From Faecalicatena sp. (GTDB taxonomy: Bacteria > Bacillota > Clostridia > Lachnospirales > Lachnospiraceae): a DNA stretch of 21,241 bases. Positions 1 to 7,404 of the stretch are shown here, piece after piece. The position numbers and the translations under genes were made by a program. The notes beneath the pieces were generated by a model, which was not told where the DNA came from, made no database searches, and saw nothing but the letters and a program-made list of their open reading frames with translations. The stretch is taken from NCBI GenBank assembly GCA_009774255.1, contig VSNK01000045.1, forward strand, positions 1-21,241, in the 5' to 3' direction. The stretch's first letter is position 1, and each line of letters starts with the position of its first letter.

Positions 1-133
1 TATAGGAAACTTCTCCGAATTTTCCTATAGAAGAACAACCCTCCGGGGGATGCGCACTACGCGCATAAGGAAAATGGCTGCTTCCGCAGCCGCGCTTTGG
101 CGCGCGTGTGCGTCAAGACGCACACTTTTCTTG
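1..133. repeat. Hairpin-rich palindromic repeat, probably cut by the window edge
   Basis: The first 29 bases form an inverted repeat (TATAGGAAA at 1-9, TTTCCTATA at 21-29). Three hairpins then follow back to back: GGCTGC/GCAGCC (76-91), CGCGC/GCGCG (91-104) and GTGTGCGTC/GACGCACAC (106-125). They are flanked by an A-rich left side and a T-rich right side. The layout, with a GGCTGC hairpin then a GTGCGTCA hairpin inside an A/T stem, resembles the middle arm of the element at 18411-18623. It is therefore probably a relative of that element. No coding potential was seen here. Confidence 0.6.
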
Positions 134-235
134 CATGCAGTTTCATAGAGTATATAGGCAGGACAACCAAAAATAGGCAGAGCCACTGACTTGTAATCCT
201 TTCACAGCAAAAATCCTCCCGTTCAGACAATAGGC

Positions 236-264
236 TTGTATCCGCCTCTTATTTTCACTATAAT
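236..264 (+). promoter_or_regulatory. Promoter for the LytTR regulator/kinase pair
   Basis: A TTGTAT -35 at 236-241 and a perfect TATAAT -10 at 259-264 are 17 bases apart. They lie about 40 bases before the response regulator start. An ATAGGCAG octamer occurs twice upstream (154-161 and 173-180), a possible but weak direct-repeat binding site. Confidence 0.6.
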
Positions 265-301
265 TAAGATAGAAAAATAAGAGCAAGGGAGGTCTTTGCG
301 A

Positions 302-1243
302 ATGATCCGGATTGCAATCTGCGAGGACGAGCAGATCCTGTTAGAACGGCTGTCAGGCCAGGTGTCAATGATATTGGATCAACATTCCATAGAATACAAT
401 ATGGATTCCTTCCGGAGCGGCAGCGCTCTCCTGGCACGGGAGGCATACGACATCCTGCTGCTGGATATCGAGATGGAGCCTATGGACGGTCTGGAACTGG
501 CTGGAAAGCTGCGTATGCGGGGGGACAAAAGCTATCTGGTATTTATTACGGCCCATCAGCAATATGCGGTCGATGCGTATGATGTGCATCCATACCACTA
601 TCTGGTGAAACCTGTGGAACCGAAAAAACTGGAAGCGGTACTCCTGCAGATCTGTGCTTCCCTGCGCAGGGAACACAGCCGCGCGGTCATTGTCCGCCAG
701 GGGACGGCGGTTCGGCGGGTGCCCCTGGAACTGATCCTTTACCTGGAAGTCCTGGACCGGAAAATCTATCTGCATACCGTAGAAGAGACGTTTCCTTTTT
801 ACGGAAAACTGGAAGATCTGGAACCGGCGCTGACCCGGCCGGAGCCTGTGCCTGGAATCGCCGCCGCCGCGCTCCGGTCGGAACCTGTGTCTGAAATCAC
901 TGCCGCCGCGCTCCGGCCGGAATCTGTGTCTGAAATCACCGCTGCCGCGCCCCGGCACAGAACTCCGGCCGATGCCTCTGATGTACCGCCGCAGCAAGAC
1001 CTTGCATCTGCCGCCGCCGCGTCTTCGAATCACCCGCGGCAGGATTCCAAAAACATCAGTCTGCCGGACACATTTTTCCGATGCCATCGCAGCTATATTG
1101 TAAATCTGCGTCACGTACAGCTTTATGACAAGAATGAGATCTGTCTGGACAACGAAGAACGTATCCCTTTGTCCAAGCGCAGATACAAATCCTTCGGCCT
1201 GGCATTTATGCACTACTTAAAAGAAAGCGGGGATGTATTTTGA
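302..1243 (+). CDS. LytTR-family response regulator with a repetitive insert
   Basis: An AgrA/VirR-type DNA-binding response regulator of 313 residues. The receiver domain (about 1-120) has acidic residues E8 and D9, phosphoacceptor D55 (LLLDIEMEPMDG) and K103 (LVKPV). The LytTR domain starts near residue 128 (VIVRQGTAV) and ends with FRCHRSYIVNL and IPLSKRRYKSF. It is interrupted between about residues 178 and 255 by an Ala/Pro/Glu/Ser-rich insert with three 13-residue repeats, making it longer than the usual 230-250 residues. ATG 302 is preferred because GGGAGG (287-292) is nine bases upstream; the in-frame TTG at 296 would be too close. It overlaps the kinase gene, so the two are probably translated together. 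No agrB or agrD peptide gene is visible, so the signal and targets are unknown. Confidence 0.88.
   Translation: MIRIAICEDEQILLERLSGQVSMILDQHSIEYNMDSFRSGSALLAREAYDILLLDIEMEPMDGLELAGKLRMRGDKSYLVFITAHQQYAVDAYDVHPYHYLVKPVEPKKLEAVLLQICASLRREHSRAVIVRQGTAVRRVPLELILYLEVLDRKIYLHTVEETFPFYGKLEDLEPALTRPEPVPGIAAAALRSEPVSEITAAALRPESVSEITAAAPRHRTPADASDVPPQQDLASAAAASSNHPRQDSKNISLPDTFFRCHRSYIVNLRHVQLYDKNEICLDNEERIPLSKRRYKSFGLAFMHYLKESGDVF
836..952 (+). repeat. Three tandem 39-bp repeats inside the LytTR gene
   Basis: Units lie at 836-874, 875-913 and 914-952. Each encodes 13 residues of the form R-P/S-E-x-V-x-x-I-x-A-A-A-x. Units 2 and 3 differ at only a few bases, and unit 1 is more diverged. The 39-bp period keeps the reading frame, so unit number could change without a frameshift. 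Further Ala/Pro-rich sequence follows to about base 1060. Confidence 0.9.
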
Positions 1244-2568
1244 ATACATGGATGGGGGAAGCCATCTGGAGACACTCACTCGCACTGGTGGATCTCTTAT
1301 TTGAATATCGTTTTCTGAAAAAAATGTTCGGTACGAAATACCGCTATACATTCGTCTGGTTTTACCTGGGGTCCTTCATTTACGGATATATCAACAGAAC
1401 CTTCGTACTGGCAGGCACGACATTGGGAAATTTTATCTATCTGTCGCTCTGCGGGCTTGCGCTCAATATGCTGCTGTTCCATGGCAGCGCGGTAAAAAAG
1501 ATTTTTTTTACATTGTGGATGTACTGCGCGCCGGAGCTTGCGTTCTGCTCGATCTTCCCGCTCGTTCATACAGCGGCTGCGGCCAATGGATTGAGGTATT
1601 GTCCGGATGCGGTGCTTGATGTGATGAGCTATGTCTCCTGTGTGGCGCAGTACCTGATGATGGAGATCCTGCTGAGAAGGCTTCATCTGCTGCGGCGGGA
1701 TTTTTCGGAGAAGGATGCCTTTTACCTCATGTATATCATTGTATTTATCTATGCTGCGGTTATCACGATGACGGATTTATTTCTCGGAGTCGGGGATTGG
1801 GCAGAAGGGACGATGTTTCCGGTGGCCGTATGCTGCAGTCTGGTCGCTGCAGCCGGGACGGGGCTTCACCTCTTCTGCGTCATTATGCTGGAACGGCGTC
1901 TGCTGGAGCGTCTGGCGGAGCAGCAGTACACAATGCTGAGCCGCCATCTGAAGGCTGCGGGGGAACAGTATGACCAGCTTCGTAAAATGCGGCATGACAT
2001 GAAAAATCATGGCCTGTGCCTGGCTCATCTCCTGGCCGACGGCAAGGCAAAGGAGGCGGCTCATTATCTGGAGGAGCTGGACATCCGGACGGATCAGGTA
2101 CAGGCGGCGGTAGAGACCGGCTCCATCTATGCGGATGCGCTGCTGAATCCGAAATATCAGCAGGCCCGGAAGCTTGGGATCGACATTTCTATCCGGATAT
2201 CCGTGCCGGGGGAAGACAGGCTTGCGTCTGCGGACCTTTGCTGTATTCTCGCAAATGCATTGGATAATGCGGTGGAAGCGTGTGAACGCGGGCTCCGGGC
2301 GGGAGAGGCGGCAGGATGGATCCGGATGTACTCACGGATGCATCCCAATTATTGGGTGCTGGAGATCCGCAATAGTATTCACGAGCCGGTGGCTGTGGAG
2401 CATGGAAGAATCCGCTCTTCCAAGAGGCTGCAATTTCGTCGGCAGCCTGCGTACGGGGTGGGGCTGCAGAACATCCGTGCGGCCGTGGAACGGTACGAGG
2501 GTGTCATGGAAGTGAAGACAGGAAAGGAATTTTCGCTGAATATTATGCTTCCCATGGAATCCCAATGA
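1240..2568 (+). CDS. AgrC-like GHKL sensor histidine kinase
   Basis: A membrane sensor kinase of 442 residues, partner of the upstream LytTR regulator. The N-terminal half (to about residue 220) has several hydrophobic segments consistent with six membrane helices, the usual AgrC/ComD layout. The cytoplasmic part has the HPK10-type phosphoacceptor motif RHDMKNH with H252, the N-box LANALDNAVEAC near residue 339, and the glycine box YGVGLQNIRAAV near the end. The proposed TTG start (1240) overlaps the regulator stop codon (TTGA), with a GGGG ribosome site seven bases before; ATG 1252 is the alternative. This class commonly senses peptide pheromones, but no peptide gene is present, so the ligand is unknown. 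Confidence 0.88.
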   Translation: MNTWMGEAIWRHSLALVDLLFEYRFLKKMFGTKYRYTFVWFYLGSFIYGYINRTFVLAGTTLGNFIYLSLCGLALNMLLFHGSAVKKIFFTLWMYCAPELAFCSIFPLVHTAAAANGLRYCPDAVLDVMSYVSCVAQYLMMEILLRRLHLLRRDFSEKDAFYLMYIIVFIYAAVITMTDLFLGVGDWAEGTMFPVAVCCSLVAAAGTGLHLFCVIMLERRLLERLAEQQYTMLSRHLKAAGEQYDQLRKMRHDMKNHGLCLAHLLADGKAKEAAHYLEELDIRTDQVQAAVETGSIYADALLNPKYQQARKLGIDISIRISVPGEDRLASADLCCILANALDNAVEACERGLRAGEAAGWIRMYSRMHPNYWVLEIRNSIHEPVAVEHGRIRSSKRLQFRRQPAYGVGLQNIRAAVERYEGVMEVKTGKEFSLNIMLPMESQ

Positions 2569-2604
2569 ACAGTAACTCAGGAACAACAGAAAAGGAGGAA
2601 AAGA

Positions 2605-2868
2605 ATGATGGGAGAGTTGTCAAAACTGCCTAACATTGGAAAGGTGGTAGAAGAGCAATTGAACCAGGCCGGCATTTTTACGGAAGAGGAACTCAAAGCC
2701 GTCGGCTCAAAGCAGGCATGGCTGAAAATTCAGGAATTCGATGAATCTGCCTGTATTCACAGGCTGCTGGCGCTGGAGGGCGCGATCCGGGGTGTTAAAA
2801 AGACGACGCTCCCGGAACAGGTAAAAGCGGATCTGAAAGAATTCTATGAGTGGAATAAAAAATATTAA
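2605..2868 (+). CDS. TfoX C-terminal-domain protein
   Basis: A small soluble protein of 87 residues made of the TfoX C-terminal (helix-hairpin-helix-like) domain alone. Characteristic stretches are LSKLPNIGKVVEEQLNQAGI near the N-terminus, and ACIHRLLALEGAIRGV followed by LPEQVKADLKEFYEW near the C-terminus. In gammaproteobacterial TfoX/Sxy this domain accompanies an N-terminal domain and promotes competence. Stand-alone forms are common in Firmicutes with unproven roles, so a competence function should not be assumed. AAGGAGG at 2592-2598 supports ATG 2605; ATG 2608 directly follows and is equally possible. It lies 36 bases after the kinase and may be co-transcribed. Confidence 0.85.
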   Translation: MMGELSKLPNIGKVVEEQLNQAGIFTEEELKAVGSKQAWLKIQEFDESACIHRLLALEGAIRGVKKTTLPEQVKADLKEFYEWNKKY

Positions 2869-2913
2869 ACTACAAAAACAGGCAGCAGCTTCAATCAAAC
2901 AGAAAGGACCGAC

Positions 2914-2964
2914 GACTGAGTCCGAACGGAGCATCTTCTAACGAAGCTTTGATGTGCACTCAGT
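2914..2964 (+). other. Possible structured leader before the HAD gene
   Basis: GACTGAGT (2914-2921) can pair with ACTCAGTC (2957-2964). The enclosed 35 bases contain a smaller CTTC-TAAC-GAAG hairpin and a short TCC/GGA stem. The structure ends about ten bases before the ribosome binding site of the HAD gene. It matches no riboswitch or ribozyme class I recognise. It could also be a leftover of the palindromic repeats. Confidence 0.35.
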
Positions 2965-2990
2965 CCAATATACAGGGAGGAAAAATCAGT

Positions 2991-3641
2991 ATGAATTACA
3001 CGGGAGCAATCTTTGACATGGATGGGGTGTTGTTTGACACCGAGCGAATCTACCAGCAGACCTGGCATGAGCTTGCAAAAGAACGCGGGATTGAGCTTGG
3101 CGAAGGATTTCTAAAAGCGATCACAGGCACAAACGGAGAGCGTATGCAAAGGGTGGTGGAGACATATTACCAGTCTGACGACGGGGCGGCTATTGTGAAG
3201 GAATGTATGAAACGGATGCGGGAAAAGCTGTCCGCCAGCGTCCCGGTGAAGGAAGGGGTGCGCGAGATCCTTGGATTCTTCAGGGAACGCGGCGTGCAAA
3301 TGGCCGTGGCCAGCAGCAGTTTCCCACATCAGATCGAAGCAAACCTGCGGAGAGCGGGGCTCCGGGATTACTTTGATGCGGTGGTCAGCGGCACGGAGAT
3401 GAAGCATGGGAAACCGGCGCCGGATATCTTTCTGTGTGCGGCAGAACGGATCAGATGCAGGCCGGAGGAATGCTTTGTATTTGAAGACAGTGAAAACGGC
3501 ATCCGGGCCGGACATGCGGCGGGCTGCATCACGGTGATGATCCCCGATCTGATCGAACCCTCCGATGCGATCCGGCCGTACTGCTCCTGGATATGCAGGG
3601 ATTTTTTTGAAGTGCGGGAGCGCTGCTGTCCGCGAGGTTAA
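2991..3641 (+). CDS. HAD-superfamily hydrolase, beta-phosphoglucomutase-like
   Basis: A cytosolic phosphatase or phosphomutase of 216 residues in HAD subfamily IA. Motif I is FDMDGVLFDT with nucleophile D9 and acid/base D11. Motif II is the serine in VASSS, motif III the lysine in HGKPAPDIF, and motif IV the acidic pair in VFEDSENGI. An alpha-helical cap lies between motifs I and II. A longer frame opens at 2949, but AGGGAGG at 2974-2980 sits ten bases before ATG 2991, and family members begin just before the DMDG motif. The natural substrate, probably a sugar phosphate, cannot be read from the sequence. The stop codon overlaps the stop of the pseudogene on the opposite strand. Confidence 0.9.
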   Translation: MNYTGAIFDMDGVLFDTERIYQQTWHELAKERGIELGEGFLKAITGTNGERMQRVVETYYQSDDGAAIVKECMKRMREKLSASVPVKEGVREILGFFRERGVQMAVASSSFPHQIEANLRRAGLRDYFDAVVSGTEMKHGKPAPDIFLCAAERIRCRPEECFVFEDSENGIRAGHAAGCITVMIPDLIEPSDAIRPYCSWICRDFFEVRERCCPRG

Positions 3642-4005
3642 AGCACTTCTGTCTTACAGGAATGTTTCTTTGACTTTTTATTATAGCTGATGCCGACAGC
3701 CAGAATTCGATCGGTATTTTGGCTGTTCGCCAAGCTTCCCTTTGAAGCGGAGGGCATATTTTTTCTCTTTGATCTGTTGAATTGCATCTTCGGGAGTACT
3801 GTCAACCTTTAATTCAAGAATATCATAGCGGCAAAGCTGTCCGACAGTTCCTTATTTGGAATGGATACAAACCCATCCTTATAGGTAAGCAGCCCATACA
3901 CCACCATGGCTGAATAGATTTCGTCTTTTGTTTCGAGATGCATGGAGGTTGCGGCATACTCGCAGATGTCCGAGGCAATCCGCCCGCCTGCAAACAACAG
4001 AGTTC
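3638..4005 (-). pseudogene. Decayed AAA-ATPase-like / DUF1703 PD-(D/E)XK protein
   Basis: Only fragments of a protein of roughly 500-plus residues remain. Reading leftward, 3997 to about 3832 encodes the end of the ATPase region (EYAATSMHLETKDEIYSAMV, VYGLLTY, IPNKEL). It then jumps into the nuclease tail, YDILELKVDSTPEDAIQQIK and KKYALRFKGKLGEQPKY. In this family some 150-200 residues lie between these segments, so an internal deletion near 3828-3832 has also shifted the frame. A second frameshift near 3711-3716 is needed to read DRILAVGISYNKKSKKHSCK to the stop at 3638-3640. The N-terminal Walker region is missing beyond about 4005. The ELK catalytic residues persist but the rest of the site is gone. 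The remaining 62-residue open frame is not a functional gene. Confidence 0.8.
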
Positions 4006-4059
4006 AATAACAAATGGGATTTTTATGGAGGTATATCATACTGGTTACTGGGGATTTAC

Positions 4060-4089
4060 TTGACATATGAATATTACGGATGTAAGATT
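4060..4089 (+). promoter_or_regulatory. Promoter of the PBP gene with a MecI/BlaI-like dyad
   Basis: TTGACA at 4060-4065 and TAAGAT at 4083-4088 are 17 bases apart. The -10 overlaps a dyad of the form TTAC-N4-GTAA (about 4072-4089). This is the arm and spacing pattern of staphylococcal and Bacillus mec/bla operators (TTACATATGTAA). This suggests that the BlaI homologue encoded downstream, or a relative, represses the PBP gene. The dyad differs in spacing from the two dyads at the blaI promoter. Confidence 0.5.
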
Positions 4090-4152
4090 ATAGAAATAAA
4101 AGGTATTATCCAATCGCACAGATGGAAATTTTTTAGGAGGATGGAGGCAGAT

Positions 4153-6393
4153 ATGGAAAGGAAACATCATGACAGGAAGAATAAAACGCGTCTTCACATC
4201 GCTGTGGCTGCCTTGTCTGTAACCGTTGTAATGGCTGGAATCTGCGGGGGTGTCTTTTTTACCGGGGATGGCGGGCGGGGAGCGCAGGAAGAGCTCCTTG
4301 TCAGATATATGGAACAGATTGAGCGGCAGGATTATGAGGAAATGTACCGGATGACGGATCCGGCCCATTCCGCATACGCGGACAAAGAAGCTTTTATAAA
4401 ACGGAATTCTGCCATTTATGAGGGAATCGAGGTCAAAGACATTCGGGTCGAGATTACGGAGCATGACAGAAAAAAGAACAGGAAAAATGAAGGAGAACCG
4501 GATGCCGTAGCCTATCGGATGTCCTTCGATACGATCGCCGGCAGGCTTCATCTTGATAATGAAATGTATTTTACAGATACGGAGAACGGATATAAAATCC
4601 TCTGGAATGACGGCCTGATCTTCCCGGAACTGACCTCTGAAGACAAGGTGCGTATCGAGCCGCACCCTGCGGTGCGTGGGAAAATATTGGATCGGAACGA
4701 CCGTATGCTTGCAGGGCAGGGGACTGCCTCATCAGTCGGACTCGTACCGGGAAAGCTGGCGGATCGGGAAACAGCATTCCGGCAGTTATCCGAGCTGCTG
4801 GATATGGATTCGGAGACAATCCGGAATTGCCTGGACGCATCCTGGGTGAAAGAGGATTCCTTTGTTCCTGTCAAGACGATTCCGAAAGTGAGCGAGCTTG
4901 ACCTGATGGCGCTCAAGCCGCGGGAAAAGGTGCTTGCGGAAAAAGCAAGGCAGGATGCGCTGCTTGCCATCCCGGGCGTTATGATCAGTGACGTGGAGGT
5001 ACGGACATATCCATTTGGCGCTGCGGCCGGACACCTGACCGGCTACGTGGGAAATGTGACCGCCGAGGATCTGGAGGAACATGCAGGTGAGGGCTACAGT
5101 GAAAACAGCGTGATCGGCAGAAGCGGCCTGGAAGGGTTGTTTGAAAAGGAATTGAAGGGCATGGATGGATGCAGTATTTATATAGAAAGAAAGGACGGCA
5201 GAAAAAAATCGGTACTGGCAAATCTCCCGGTGCAGAACGGGCAGGATATCCGGCTGACCATCGACGCGCAGCTCCAGGAATCGCTGTATGAGCAGTTTCG
5301 GGAAGATCCTGGCTGTTCCGCCGCGATGGATCCGTATTCGGGAGAAGTACTGGCGCTGGTCAGCACGCCATCCTTTGACAGCAATGATTTCATACTGGGA
5401 CTGTCCGATGCCCGGTGGAATTCCCTCAATGAGGATGAACGGAAGCCGCTGCTGAACCGTTTTCGGCAGATATGGTGCCCCGGCTCTACATTTAAGCCGG
5501 TCATTGCAGCCATCGGTCTGAAAACAGGCACGGTCAGCTGGCAGGAGGATTTTGGAAATGTGGGGCTGAGCTGGCAGAAGGACGATTCCTGGGGGGACTA
5601 TTATGTGACGACACTCCATGCGTACGAGCCGGTGACCATGGAGAATGCCCTGATCTATTCGGACAATATTTATTTTGCAAAGGCAGCTCTGAAGATCGGC
5701 GCGGATGCATTGGAACGGGAGCTGAACACCATGGGTTTTGGGGAGCAGATGCCCTTTGATATCGAGATGCCCCCATCGCAGTTTTCCAATGCGGAGCATA
5801 TAGAATCGGAGATCCAGCTTGCGGACAGCGGCTATGGCCAGGGACAGGTTCTGGTTAATCCGCTGCATATGGCCAGCCTGTATACCGCCTTCTGCAATGA
5901 GGGAAATGTGCTGAAGCCGCGGCTGGTATATGAAAAGGAAGCCGGCGGAAACGGGGCAGGCGGAGGGAAGAGCGCAGGAAGTGAGGACGAAGAGCATGAA
6001 ACCGAAGAGAATGAAAACGGTACGGAACAGAGCGGCAATACCGGCGCCGAAATCTGGCTCCCGCAGATTTTTTCAGGGGAAACTGCGGCGCAGGTTCTGG
6101 AAGGCATGAAAAAGGTGGTGAACAACCCGGAGGGAACCGGCTATGCGGCACATCGCGAGGATATCGTGCTGGCCGGAAAAACCGGAACCGCGGAGATCAA
6201 GACATCTGTGGAGGACACCGAAGGGACGGAGATCGGCTGGTTCGCAGTATTTACCGCAGAAAAGGACGCAGAGGATCCGCTGCTGATCGTGAGCATGGTG
6301 GAGAATGTAAAAGAAATCGGGGGCAGCGGGTATGTGGTTCATAAGGACAGGAGCGTGCTGGATGCGTATTGGGGGAGCGGGCAGCATAACTGA
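4153..6393 (+). CDS. MecA-like class B penicillin-binding protein (transpeptidase)
   Basis: A membrane-anchored peptidoglycan transpeptidase of 746 residues. Residues 14-36 form the single membrane anchor. Residues about 48-160 resemble the NTF2-like MecA N-terminal domain (RYMEQIERQDYEEMYRMTDP), followed by the dimerisation domain (PHPAVRGKILDRN) and the transpeptidase domain. The catalytic motifs are S445-T-F-K448, S503-D-N505 and K676-T-G-T679. This order matches staphylococcal PBP2a and enterococcal PBP5, which are low-affinity enzymes; low beta-lactam affinity here is inference. A Gly/Glu-rich segment of about 40 residues (near 595-635) interrupts the transpeptidase domain before the KTGT motif. 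ATG 4153 is chosen because GGAGG at 4143-4147 is five bases away and the anchor begins soon after; the frame is open from 3928. It runs convergently into the M56 gene. Confidence 0.9.
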   Translation: MERKHHDRKNKTRLHIAVAALSVTVVMAGICGGVFFTGDGGRGAQEELLVRYMEQIERQDYEEMYRMTDPAHSAYADKEAFIKRNSAIYEGIEVKDIRVEITEHDRKKNRKNEGEPDAVAYRMSFDTIAGRLHLDNEMYFTDTENGYKILWNDGLIFPELTSEDKVRIEPHPAVRGKILDRNDRMLAGQGTASSVGLVPGKLADRETAFRQLSELLDMDSETIRNCLDASWVKEDSFVPVKTIPKVSELDLMALKPREKVLAEKARQDALLAIPGVMISDVEVRTYPFGAAAGHLTGYVGNVTAEDLEEHAGEGYSENSVIGRSGLEGLFEKELKGMDGCSIYIERKDGRKKSVLANLPVQNGQDIRLTIDAQLQESLYEQFREDPGCSAAMDPYSGEVLALVSTPSFDSNDFILGLSDARWNSLNEDERKPLLNRFRQIWCPGSTFKPVIAAIGLKTGTVSWQEDFGNVGLSWQKDDSWGDYYVTTLHAYEPVTMENALIYSDNIYFAKAALKIGADALERELNTMGFGEQMPFDIEMPPSQFSNAEHIESEIQLADSGYGQGQVLVNPLHMASLYTAFCNEGNVLKPRLVYEKEAGGNGAGGGKSAGSEDEEHETEENENGTEQSGNTGAEIWLPQIFSGETAAQVLEGMKKVVNNPEGTGYAAHREDIVLAGKTGTAEIKTSVEDTEGTEIGWFAVFTAEKDAEDPLLIVSMVENVKEIGGSGYVVHKDRSVLDAYWGSGQHN

Positions 6394-7402
6394 CTGTCAT
6401 TTCCGGTACTGCTTCCGTTATTTTTGAGACCGGCGGATTGGTAAGAAAACAGACTGCAGCCGCGGCGCAGAGGACCACCGCCGTTACGACCAGCTGAATC
6501 TCCGGTTTCTTATATTTTAACACAGCGTCTACTCTTTTTTTCACATCAATCGCTCCGAAGGCAGGCGGGCAGATCAGGACCACTTTTCGTTGTATACCGC
6601 AGGAAACCAGAGCATTGGCATAGGCTTTCTTTCCTGTGAGATCATAATCTCGGATGACCTTTTCATCACAGGATAGTTCCATATCCCGGCAAAATACAAA
6701 GTAGGCCGCCCAGACAAGCGGATTGAACCAGTGCACTGCCAAAAGGAAATACCCCAGCAGCTTCCACAAATGGTCTTTCCGCTGCAAATGTGCCTCTTCA
6801 TGTGTGACCACATATGGCAGAACCTCCTCTTCGATACCGGAGGGCAGATAGATTCTGGGCTTTATAAATCCGAGAATAAACGGTGAGCTGACTGCGTCAC
6901 AAAGCCAGACCGTGGCATTTTTGTTCGTGCCGGACCGGCCATCATTCATCGGGAAAAGAGGGAGTGCCTCCCGCACCATGCTTTTCAGCCGGAGATAGTG
7001 GAACAGCGCATAGCACAGCATAAGGACGGCACCCACCGCCCAGATCATTCCGGCAATGAATATCCAGACATACAGAGGGTTCACGCTTGCGCCGGGAGAA
7101 GGAGCAAAAGCCTCGCTGATGGCCGGATTCAGAGTTCGGTCAAGAACCGGGACTCCGGTGTGGATGGTAGGATTCGGCGCGTATTGTACCGCATGGATAT
7201 CCAGTACCTTTGCGCTGGGAATCAAACTGAGCGGTGAATTCAGGGCAAACGGGCAGATCAGGCGCAGGGCGGCAATGCCCCATAGCACACAGCTGCTCCA
7301 TTTGGGAGCCCTTTTCAAAAATATTCTGAGCAGCAGGGAGGCCAGAATGGGCCAGACTGCCGTGAGACTCATATTAAGAAGATTTACAAAAATCACTTCC
7401 AT
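6251..7402 (-). CDS. BlaR1/MecR1-like M56 metallopeptidase, sensor domain absent
   Basis: A membrane zinc protease of the M56 family that, in bla/mec systems, inactivates the BlaI-type repressor. The 383-residue frame has N-terminal helices, a helix near residues 110-138 (WIFIAGMIWAVGAVLMLCYA), the metal site H201-E-E-A-H205, the family segment MELSCDEKVIRDY, and a last helix ending in FLTNPP. Beyond that, from about EMTVSYAARSPN, the frame is simply the antisense of the last 143 bases of the PBP gene. That tail looks non-homologous and Pro/Arg-rich. No extracellular penicillin-binding sensor domain follows, so it may sense something else or have lost its sensor by deletion. It starts two bases after blaI, whose end supplies the ribosome site (GGAGGGCTGACA before ATG). 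Confidence 0.85.
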   Translation of the reverse strand: MEVIFVNLLNMSLTAVWPILASLLLRIFLKRAPKWSSCVLWGIAALRLICPFALNSPLSLIPSAKVLDIHAVQYAPNPTIHTGVPVLDRTLNPAISEAFAPSPGASVNPLYVWIFIAGMIWAVGAVLMLCYALFHYLRLKSMVREALPLFPMNDGRSGTNKNATVWLCDAVSSPFILGFIKPRIYLPSGIEEEVLPYVVTHEEAHLQRKDHLWKLLGYFLLAVHWFNPLVWAAYFVFCRDMELSCDEKVIRDYDLTGKKAYANALVSCGIQRKVVLICPPAFGAIDVKKRVDAVLKYKKPEIQLVVTAVVLCAAAAVCFLTNPPVSKITEAVPEMTVSYAARSPNTHPARSCPYEPHTRCPRFLLHSPPCSRSAADPLRPFLR

Positions 7403-7404
7403 TG

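Noticed and set aside
154..180. ATAGGCAG direct repeat as a LytTR binding site
   Set aside because: The 19-base period and sequence do not match the usual LytTR repeat spacing of about 21-22, so it is mentioned only as a weak possibility.
365..1213. Minus-strand frame of 282 residues opposite the LytTR gene
   Set aside because: It mirrors the repetitive, G+C-rich insert and shows no domain.
2900..2945. Hammerhead-ribozyme-like string near CTGAGTCCGAACGGA
   Set aside because: The conserved CUGAUGA and GAAA core bases are absent.
3928..4152. N-terminal extension of the PBP frame by 75 residues
   Set aside because: It crosses the pseudogene relic and the likely promoter, has no ribosome site, and the anchor helix fits the start at 4153.
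4786..5997. Long minus-strand frame of 403 residues opposite the PBP gene
   Set aside because: It is antisense to an intact gene with all catalytic motifs, and its translation shows no recognisable domain.
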